Source: Coccinella septempunctata (Eukaryota > Arthropoda > Insecta > Coleoptera > Coccinellidae). From it: a stretch of DNA of 64,000 nt. The stretch spans positions 19,667,521-19,731,520 of the forward strand of contig NC_058193.1 of the NCBI RefSeq assembly GCF_907165205.1, written 5' to 3'. Below, in pieces: positions 56,431-64,000 of this stretch. Position numbers and translations under genes: made by a program. The notes under the pieces are model-generated. The model saw nothing but the letters and a program-made list of their open reading frames with translations, made no database searches and was not told the origin of the DNA. The stretch's first letter is position 1. Each line of letters starts with the position of its first letter.

Positions 56431-57620
56431 ATCATTTTCACCATTGTCATAAAGTAATAGCTATCAACTTTGTTTTCTCAAGTGACAAACGCCGAATTTT
56501 GATTCCAGTTTTCATTATAATCTCCATATTTTCAAATGGAAACCCATATTTTTTAGATCGAATTATGACCCCTGAAAACCAATAAAGTACCATCAATCAT
56601 ATGCCCACAGCAGGATTCGAACATACGACCCCCTGATTACCGGTGAGGTAGTCTCCCTGCATGCCGTTAGAAATTTTCATATTATAATTCAGGCATTGAA
56701 CTATCATCACGATAAGCCCAAAACTGACCGTTTTCAGATATTCAATAAATAACACGTTTCTGCGTAACGCATTCAGCTCCAATTTTTCATTATGTTATCG
56801 AATAATTCGATCTTGGAATTGTCAAACATCATGAATTCACATCTGTGAAATTCATTTTCATGCAGTCCCTTTTGAGTTCACTTTTTATTGAAATTTCGAC
56901 AAGATGCCATATGAAAATAACTTCTCTTTTTATTCATTGCGAGTGTAATCGTATTGTTTATCGACAATTATTAAGCTCTTCACTTAGAAATTTCCTGCCA
57001 CGGCGCCTAGATCATCAACAGACACCATGCACCTATAAAACAATGATTAACTTAAACTTGAAAATAGAGAAAAAGTGAAATGGTGTGGATGACGATAATA
57101 ATATTTTCATGCGGACCCAGAAACTTCTCTAAATTATTAAGTTGAAACAGTTATAGGATATTGCTCTAGCGTCAGGGTCAGGCAATTCTGTAAAAGCATA
57201 GGTTAGTATGGTGTTGTATAGTATAGTATAGTGAGAAGGGGTTACAGTTCACTGCGACCTTAAGGTCTATGGTGCCCCCTAACAGAACTGTTCTCATCGC
57301 GCCCAAAGATTATAGAGTACCTAACCTAATCTACCTAACCTAAATTATAGAGTTACCTAACCTAACCTAACTCTATAATCTGTGATCGCGTCCTTTGCAG
57401 CTCGCCTTTCAGTTCCAGAGATCTGATGAAATCCAATATCTGGGACGGCTTCAACGAGGATAGTTCCCCACTCCTACAAGTTTCCTGTCCAAAGCACAAA
57501 AATATAGGTTGCGCCCTTTTGAACATTTAAAAGAATCAGAACACAGTTACGTGAACTTGCATCCGATTTAACTACCTTAGATAACTATATTCGGGAAGGG
57601 ATAAAAAATATGATATAATT
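56431..57620. other. No gene; tRNA-like relic and short CCTAA repeats
   Basis: Apart from the tRNA-like stretch listed separately, there are scattered CCTAA units near 57320-57370 (three in a row at most, alternating with copies of CTCTATAAT-like sequence) and TAGTA-type simple repeats at about 57215. No gene was recognised. Confidence 0.5.
56590..56672 (-). other. tRNA-like sequence (SINE or tRNA pseudogene relic)
   Basis: On the minus strand GGTCGTATGTTCGAATCC gives a T-arm and B-box (GTTCGAATCC), preceded by CCTCACCGGTAATCAGG, which can form an anticodon arm with four of five pairs and a GGT anticodon position. A D-arm/A-box-like GGCATGCAGGGAGAC lies just before. The acceptor stem is not convincing and U33 is C, so it is not a functional tRNA by eye. 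A tRNA-derived SINE head is the alternative. Confidence 0.35.
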
Positions 57621-57755
57621 GGCTTGTTCGTAGAGTGGTTCCTAACGGTTGTGAACTGTACAGAGCAAGCGCAAATGGATTTTCGTCCCCGTAAAATGGA
57701 ATTGCGCTTGCTCTGTACAGTTCACAACCGTTGTGAACCACTCTACGAACAAACC
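57621..57755. mobile_element. Near-perfect hairpin MITE, 135 bp
   Basis: Two arms of about 54 bp (from GGCTTGTTCGTAGAGTGGTT to CAGAGCAAGCGCAA) are reverse complements with three differences, separated by about 27 bp. AT-rich TAAT-like sequence lies on both sides, but a target duplication is not certain. The high arm identity implies a young insertion or gene conversion. Confidence 0.75.
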
Positions 57756-58018
57756 TAATATGTATCTATACTGCATTCACATTTATTTTAGCAGTCGGTT
57801 GGCCATGAAATAATTTTCTCAAGTTTTTGTAACTAGAACGGAGTAAGGTTGGCACTCATGAAATGTCGTTAATGTCATAACGCCGTTGCCACAATTAATA
57901 TCAATTTTTATTACGAAAATGCCGAAAGTGATTGAAAAAAGAGACAGGGTTTCAGGAAGAGCTATTTAGAATTCAGGTCCGCTCATTCAAATAGTTATAC
58001 CCTGATATTCTAAAATCC

Positions 58019-58550
58019 GTCAGACGGTAGCGAACATATTCAATGTGAGAGATTTTCGATTAATGTCATCGTAGAATAAGTTCCCGAAAATTGATTTTTC
58101 TATTTTTCATTTGACTTGTCCTATACATTGTAAATGTCTCAAGGTACCAATAAACACCTAATTATTATCATTATTATATCAATGTATGAACACCAATGAT
58201 GAACACCCAGAAATACGCGCCATTTGTCCTGTTAATTGTTTATTCATGTGAAATTTTTGTTCAAAGGTGAAGTTCATCTTGTATTTTCCATGCAAATAAC
58301 TGTATTCGGTATGCCTTCAATCAGTTTGTATAAATTTCAATTATGTTCATCACATATTTTCCGAAGAGATTCGACATTGTGATAAAATACGTAATAACAG
58401 AAACTTTTACGTAGAACGGGCAACATAGTGTTGATTTAAAACCCAAAAATGTTTTGCAAGCGTCATAACCCCACATTTTCATACTTTGCAGAGTGAAATG
58501 TGTCAAACTACCATGGCCAACCGACTGTTAAAATAAAAGTGAATGAAGTA
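58019..58550. repeat. Dispersed repeat, copy 2 (uninterrupted)
   Basis: This is the continuous counterpart of the two blocks at 7057-7316 and 8452-8730. Shared sequence includes TTAATTGTTNATTCATGTGA and CCATGGCCAACCGA. It serves as the empty site for the 1.1-kb insertion in copy 1. Confidence 0.7.
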
Positions 58551-60283
58551 TATGTAGCTTCCCTAACTAATAAAGAGGACTGCAAACAACAAGTCAGTAA
58601 TAAATTTAGGTTCGCTTTAAACTATAAAACATATTAGAATAGTATCAATAAATTAAAACACCTTTGCAGACCTCTTCCTCCTGATGATATAGGGAGAACA
58701 ACGAATGAAACATATCTGATACACCTTAACAAGTGCGCTAACATGAACGGTCGGAAGTCTGAGCATCTGCTTTATATTATATCAATAAATTATTGTCCTA
58801 CTGATTCCTTGGATCGTTATCAAGCGCATTAAATGCCACAACTGTGTTAGGGAATTTTGGACATATTTATACTTGTCGGCATTTTTATCGCTCTTTAGTA
58901 GTAAAATCGTATTTCGATCCAATTAAAAATATGGGTTTCCATTTGAAGTCAAGAAATTGTTGATGTAAACATAAATCAAAATTCGGCTGTACCTAAACAA
59001 GTTAAAAATGTACAAATGGCCACAGACGTCCAGACAGATCATGGACAAAAATTTCTGAAAACCTAAATTATTCTAACGTCAAAGAGCGAGTGCTATGAAC
59101 ATCTTTATGATCATATCGACTTTTTGTCTAGGAACTCAAATATCTCTGAAATCTACGTATTATTAGTAATCTCATGAAAGAAATCGTATAAAAATTCGAT
59201 GAGGAATTCATAATATAATATTGGTCAGGCCATTTGAAAAAAAAAAGTTGATGTGATAGAAATTCAAAAATATTTCAGATTTTTTCTTCATCCTGGATAA
59301 CAACCCCAAAATGAATTTGATATAAATTTTTCTTTTCGTTCTCCTTATGATTTTGGTTGAAATTAGGGAAGATTGACCCTGTACCTATATGGAATAATGT
59401 TCCATTGAAAATACGAATCTCAGTGTCCCAACAAATGGTGCTTCAATTAATCAACCTATTAATTTGAGTGAGTGATTGCATTTCAACAATCATTCTCATT
59501 TTTTCTACGCCGAGTTCTAAGTGACTAACGATTGTTCTCGTAAAAGCCATTAAATGCATCATAGTATTTGTCATATTCCCAGCTTGGATGAAAGCTAGCG
59601 TTAAGCCAAAAAGTCATTATCTACTTCCCATGCCTATTCTCCAGTTCATTGAATTAGAACGTGTCATCAACTCACCGAATTTAAAGTTTCTCTGTCGATT
59701 TGTCGAATTGAAGAGTTTCGCCCATTAAAATTGCATTACCGATCAAAAAGTGGGACGGAAATGAACAGGCTGTACCTACTCGAAGACATGCATTGCAAAG
59801 TCCATTAGAAAATAATTTCATCCTTTACGAAACAATGGTTTACACAATGAGCTCTTTGGAAATAATTATTATTTGACGAGCAGAATACCATACTATAAAG
59901 GGAATGCTATTTTTCGATATCCATAAGTTACACTTTTGGATATACATATGTCATTTTACATCCTTCAATTGGTCATTTCTGGGGTATTGGCGAAAAATTT
60001 ATCATGGTTATTTGCAAAGACTCAAGATTCCACGGGGCTACAGTCTACAGCTCATCAGATATATAATACCTTTTTCATTGCCAGCAACTTTCTTTACCTC
60101 AAATTTCACACTGACACTAATGAATTATTGTTCGTTGCTATGGTAACGCAATTTTTTTTTATGCATGGAACTGGTCTAGGCTAACTAGATATCAATACAT
60201 CCTAGTACCTATAATTCAACGTGTCTGGAAAAAACTCGAAAACCCCAGAAACCGAAACTTTTTCAGCAGATATAAGATCTATT
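58551..60283. other. No gene recognised
   Basis: AT-rich sequence. Open frames at 59904-60184 show no domain. It may be part of intron 3 of the LRP11-like gene if that gene continues to the right. Confidence 0.45.
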
Positions 60284-61998
60284 TATAGTGTCAAACGAAA
60301 AATCTGCGTTCATGTGTTTCACCAGACACCGTCTTCCTACGAGAACACACCTAAACATAGCAGATTTACAAATTCCCTTCGTGACACAATATAAATACCT
60401 TGGCATGATCCTCGACCCTAAGATTCTCTGGACAAGTCATATTGAATATTCGACGAACCGTTGCGAAAAGGCTCTGAATATATTGAGATGTGTAACAAAA
60501 AAATCTTGGGGTGCCGACCCCAAAACAGCACTACTTTTTTATAAATCTTATGTGAGATCAATTTTAGATTATGGGAGTATATTTTACGGGTCGTCAGCAA
60601 ATACAAATTTAAAGAAAATAGACCGAATCCAATACAAGGCCATAAGACTCTGCATAGGAGCTATGAAATCTTCACCATGCGATGTAATATTGGCGGAAGC
60701 GAATGAACCTCCCTTAGATCTAAGACGTCAATACCTCGCCGAAAAGTTTATAGCTAGGCTCAGAGCATGCAACTCTCCATTAATAACTAGGCTTGCACAC
60801 CTGAATACGGAGAACCTCACAAACCCTTTCTGGCGTATAAAGAATTCACCTCCCTTGACGACCGCCTTCTTGAATACTCAAGAATTTTTCCACGATCCTA
60901 ACCAGTTGGAAACCTCACCATCATTTTCATTCCGGTTCGAATTACTTCTTTTTGAGCCGTTTATAATTTTTCCCAAATATTTAGACATCCCAGTATATAA
61001 CCATGGTATTGTCCAATCACTGATACAAGACCTCCAAATAACAACGACCATTTTCACGGATGGAAGCAAGGATTCGTTTAGTGTTGGTTGTGCCTTCTTC
61101 ATTCCAAACTTGAACCTGACTAAAAAATTCAAATTGCCAAAATCTTGTAGCATTTTCACAGCTGAGGCCGTTGCAATCGAAAAGTCGATAAAATGGTGTA
61201 TTGAGAATGGCAATGGTAATGATGCAATTATCTTCTCGGATTCGAAGTCTGTTCTCGAGAATATTGACAACATACGATCAATTCACAAAAGAAGACCACT
61301 AATCTATCGAATTAGAAACCTCCTCATGGAAGCGTCACATAAAAACATGAAAATTTTTCTTGTATGGGTAAAGGGTCATAGTGGAATAGACGGAAATGAA
61401 ATAGTCGATGCCTCTGCGAAAGATGCTCGCATAGGCGGAGAAATCTTAAATATTCCTTGCTACCCGGACATCTTAGCTGAATTCAAACACGGCATTCGAA
61501 AAAGATGGAAACACAGATGGAAAGAGATCGGTCAAAATAGTAAAAATAAATATTTCCTCATACACCCCGACCTCCCCAAAAAAGTACCACACATTTTTCC
61601 GTTCGAGGTGAATAAGAAGTATTGTACCATAATTACGAGAATGAAAATCAATCACGGACTATTTAATGAGCATTTGCATAAGATTGGAATCTCAAACTCT
61701 CCCTTATGCGCAGAAGACGAAGAAATCGCAGATCTAAACCATTTGATTTTTAGTTGTAGCAAAACTAGAGAAAAACACGAATTGATTGAAAAACTATTGG
61801 AGACAAGTATACAACTTCCAGTAAATATACAGGCTCTTCTAGCCTCCGAGAACAAAAACGTCTACGATATCTTGGTAGAACACATTACCAAAAATGGCAT
61901 ATTAATATAAAACACCTAGTGTCAAAATTTTTAGTGTGTGGCTGAAGAACTATGTTCAGTGCCAACTAAGAGGGAAAAAAAAAAAAAAAAATATAGTG
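60284..61998 (+). mobile_element. 5'-truncated non-LTR retrotransposon with 17-A tail and short target duplication
   Basis: TATAGTG occurs directly before the open sequence (60284-60290) and directly after the 17-base A run (61992-61998; A run 61975-61991). This marks a LINE-type insertion of about 1.7 kb. The retained part covers the last section of reverse transcriptase, RNase H and the zinc knuckle, all in one uninterrupted frame. The 3' UTR is only about 65 bp. Confidence 0.82.
60288..61910 (+). CDS. Non-LTR retrotransposon ORF2, C-terminal 540 residues (RT thumb, RNase H, zinc knuckle)
   Basis: In full-length elements this polyprotein copies element RNA into DNA at the target site. Residues 31-150 carry the end of the reverse transcriptase (YKYLGMILDPKILWTSHI, SYVRSILDYGSIFYG, LKKIDRIQYKAIRLCIG). 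RNase H spans about 253-385 with all four acidic positions: Asp258 (FTDGS), Glu293 (FTAEAVAI), Asp318 (FSDSKS) and Asp374 (GHSGIDGNEIVDASAK). A Cys/His stretch follows near 480-500 (CAEDEE, DLNHLIFSC). The frame opens at the truncation point with GTG and has no true start; the catalytic YADD box and endonuclease are missing. RNase H plus knuckle points to the I/R1 group. No stop or shift disrupts it, so the insertion looks recent. Confidence 0.85.
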   Translation: MSNEKSAFMCFTRHRLPTRTHLNIADLQIPFVTQYKYLGMILDPKILWTSHIEYSTNRCEKALNILRCVTKKSWGADPKTALLFYKSYVRSILDYGSIFYGSSANTNLKKIDRIQYKAIRLCIGAMKSSPCDVILAEANEPPLDLRRQYLAEKFIARLRACNSPLITRLAHLNTENLTNPFWRIKNSPPLTTAFLNTQEFFHDPNQLETSPSFSFRFELLLFEPFIIFPKYLDIPVYNHGIVQSLIQDLQITTTIFTDGSKDSFSVGCAFFIPNLNLTKKFKLPKSCSIFTAEAVAIEKSIKWCIENGNGNDAIIFSDSKSVLENIDNIRSIHKRRPLIYRIRNLLMEASHKNMKIFLVWVKGHSGIDGNEIVDASAKDARIGGEILNIPCYPDILAEFKHGIRKRWKHRWKEIGQNSKNKYFLIHPDLPKKVPHIFPFEVNKKYCTIITRMKINHGLFNEHLHKIGISNSPLCAEDEEIADLNHLIFSCSKTREKHELIEKLLETSIQLPVNIQALLASENKNVYDILVEHITKNGILI

Positions 61999-62104
61999 AC
62001 TTTTTGTATTTAGGTTAATGTTGTAACCAAAGTCTCTAATAAATTCAAGTTCTATGCAAATATTTTCTGTTTCATATTGATATGACTACCAGGATCTATC
62101 CTAA

Positions 62105-62311
62105 GTGGGAGCGCCCACCAAAGTAGCGTAGCAGTAGCACTGACATGGCACATACATGACAAAGGCGATTGATAATTTCCAGATTTGAACTGAGAACGAC
62201 ATATTTCACGCAACTGACACTTCACTCAGATGTGCGATATCTGAAAATTATGCATCGCCTTTGTCGTGTATGTGCCTGTCAGTGCTACGCTACTTTGGTG
62301 GGCGCTCCCCC
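62105..62311. mobile_element. Short palindromic MITE, second copy
   Basis: GTGGGAGCGCCCACCAAAGT at the left pairs with ACTTTGGTGGGCGCTCCCCC at the right. It matches the MITE at 34999-35204 along its length (for example GACATATTTCACGCAA and TGACACTTCACTCA). No clear target duplication (AA before, TT after). Confidence 0.75.
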
Positions 62312-63620
62312 TTGGGAAAAGATATATAGTGAAATTAATCAATTACTGAAATCTTTTAATTCAATTTAGAAAAACCAATGTGAATCAAGATCACCCGGAT
62401 CACCCCTAAAAAAAAAGGACCGTATATAATCACTATGAAGGTTGTGCAACGAAGAGGAAAAAACTGCTTCATATACGAGGTAAATTTCCATTGTATTGCA
62501 TCCATGACAAAATCCAAAATCATATCCAATTGCGAGGGGAGTGCCTTCAATTGGAACCTAGGCGAAGGTCTGCTAAATATTATTCAAACTACAAAAACCT
62601 GCCTTCCGTATTCTATTGTGAACACCTCTGAAGTAATTGAATTGAGTAAATCCTTACATCATATGACATATCATTATTCTTCACGAATGAAAGAATTTAA
62701 AAATTCATATTTCCGAATACCAGCACGTGAATATTCTCACTGCTTTGAAAAATATATTGCAGTTTCACTTTTACAGAAACAATGAAATGGCGTGAAGGCG
62801 GAGAGATCTAGCGCAACGATTTCGATGGAGTTCTCATCTCATTAACAGTGTGGCAGTTCTATACAAAATAATGAGGTGTGAAACATGATCTACGTTGCGT
62901 TTTATCTAAATTACAAGCGGCGGTTTGGATTATTCATAACAATTAACAAAGCTCTCATTTCAGAAAACATTTCGTGAACAAGATTTGAGAGGGATAACAT
63001 TTTCATTTCTAATTGTTAGAGGTACATTCTTTACTCCAGAGTAATAAACCTTCGAACAAAGTCAACAATATTCTATTTCGATCTACCGAACATCTTCAAA
63101 CCTAAAGATATTCCTACATACGGTTCAATAAGTGAGACTGAAAACCTTGTCTCAGTACGTTAAAAGTGCCCTCAATATCTACGATACTCTTAGGTGGGGA
63201 GCCTACGATGCTAAATCGGGATTTACTCGAGCCTCGTGGAGACCTTGTGGATTTTGAAAATTAGGCGGTGGAAAGAAGAAAAGGTTCTATGATGTATGCA
63301 CTTTCAGCGGTGGGTAAAGCGTCTGCAGGTTTTCAAAGATGTAAAAAATTGTCAGGTGTACATATTCCAGCATGTTTGAATAAGATACTGTATATGCCCT
63401 ACGTGTCTCTGATAATAAATTAATGTTAATCTGATAGTTTGCGTGGTGGGGCTGACCACTCTGACCATACGGAAGAATTGAAACTGGGGAAACAAATTTT
63501 TATTCGAGCGTGTCATATTTTTAGAGGATATGTTAATTGGACCCAAAGAAAGCTTCTTTTCGAGATAATATAATAAACTACTTGTACTAAATGGACTCTT
63601 TTTATTTGATATCTACTCTA
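62312..63620. other. No gene recognised
   Basis: A 116-residue open frame (62435-62785, plus strand, from MKVVQRRGKNCF) is the longest unexplained frame here. It has seven Cys but no recognisable family and no coding-like context. The rest is AT-rich. Confidence 0.45.
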
Positions 63621-63650
63621 CATGTTTCGCCTTGTTAGGGCATCTTCAGG
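63621..63650 (-). other. Hammerhead-like motif of a Penelope-like element relic
   Basis: On the minus strand CCTGAAGATGCC, a short loop, and GGCGAAACATG form the same CTGAAGA - stem - GAAAC arrangement as at 14274-14304, here with a clean GCC/GGC stem. No Penelope-like coding sequence was recognised next to it. Confidence 0.42.
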
Positions 63651-64000
63651 AGTTCTACAAAAGGAAAAAGGAAATAGATATGTGATCCCCTTACAACAAT
63701 AGAATGGGGACTTACTTGTCAAACATACAGATTTCAAGTATTATATACATATAGTCATCGTCTCTTCTACTTTACAACATCAAGAGGGTTGAATAAAAAT
63801 TTTTCCCGGTTTTATTTTCAATTCCAATAGATTCTTTTCTTCACTATAATATTCGTAAATTGTATCGACAGCGTCCTATATATAATTGACAACTTACAGA
63901 ATATCGAATGTTGACATGACAACTGACAGATGTAAAAGCCACGTTCCGAATGACAACATATGAAGTGAACAATACTATATTAGATTCTCGAAAATGGGGT
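63651..64000. other. No gene recognised
   Basis: AT-rich sequence to the right edge of the window; nothing recognised. Confidence 0.5.

Noticed and set aside
57310..57372. CCTAA repeats as a telomere or interstitial telomere (TTAGG)n
   Set aside because: At most three units in a row, interrupted by copies of a CTCTATAAT sequence; too short to be telomeric and explainable by simple local duplication.
62435..62785. 116-residue frame MKVVQRRGKN... as a host gene
   Set aside because: No recognisable domain, no splice or promoter context, and frames of this length occur by chance in 64 kb of DNA. Mentioned only in the gap entry.

Overview
This is a window of an AT-rich eukaryotic nuclear genome, most likely an insect and possibly a beetle. 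The evidence is spliced genes with long introns, R1/I- and Jockey-like non-LTR retrotransposons, dozens of Tc1/mariner-type elements ending in CAGGGTG beside TA, Helitron and hAT elements, and two host genes that are conserved in animals. The species cannot be fixed from the sequence. There are no operons, no CRISPR array and no rRNA gene. Only about 0.9 kb looks like host protein-coding sequence; much of the rest is mobile DNA or its decay products.

Host genes. On the minus strand at 2673-3458 are two exons of a protein phosphatase 1 inhibitor of the PPP1R14 (CPI-17/PHI-1) family. The C-terminal exon is not visible and probably lies beyond the left edge. On the plus strand three exons at 40440-40715, 47506-47675 and 54047-54171 join in perfect phase. 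They encode a signal peptide, a complete MANSC (seven-cysteine) domain and the start of a Pro/Thr-rich linker: the N-terminal 190 residues of an LRP11-like secreted or membrane protein. Its two visible introns (6.8 and 6.4 kb) are packed with transposons, and its 3' exons are probably beyond the right edge.

Mobile DNA by region. 6-16 kb: a series of inverted-repeat (foldback) MITEs, one carrying a nested 228-bp Helitron. 18-23 kb: decayed non-LTR retrotransposon pieces and an LTR-like block. 23.06-25.73 kb: a complete foldback transposon built from 17 copies of a roughly 141-bp unit in two opposed arrays, with terminal inverted repeats and a 9-bp target duplication. This is the most striking structure in the window. 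30-36 kb: TA-flanked mariner-like MITEs and a dead reverse transcriptase. 42-47 kb (intron 1): a dead DUF4817-type mariner transposase, a reverse transcriptase relic nested in a Harbinger-like MITE, and a MITE with four copies of a palindromic decamer. 48-56 kb (intron 2 and beyond): a mariner MITE split by a non-LTR 3' fragment with an 11-bp target duplication, a 954-bp hAT element with an 8-bp duplication, and an LTR-like block. 60.3-62 kb: a 5'-truncated non-LTR element with an intact RNase H domain.

Several elements can be ordered in time because paired repeat copies serve as each other's empty site (34.6 and 48.2 kb; 7.1 and 58.0 kb; 51.7 and 54.8 kb). All calls come from reading the sequence alone; no database search was run.
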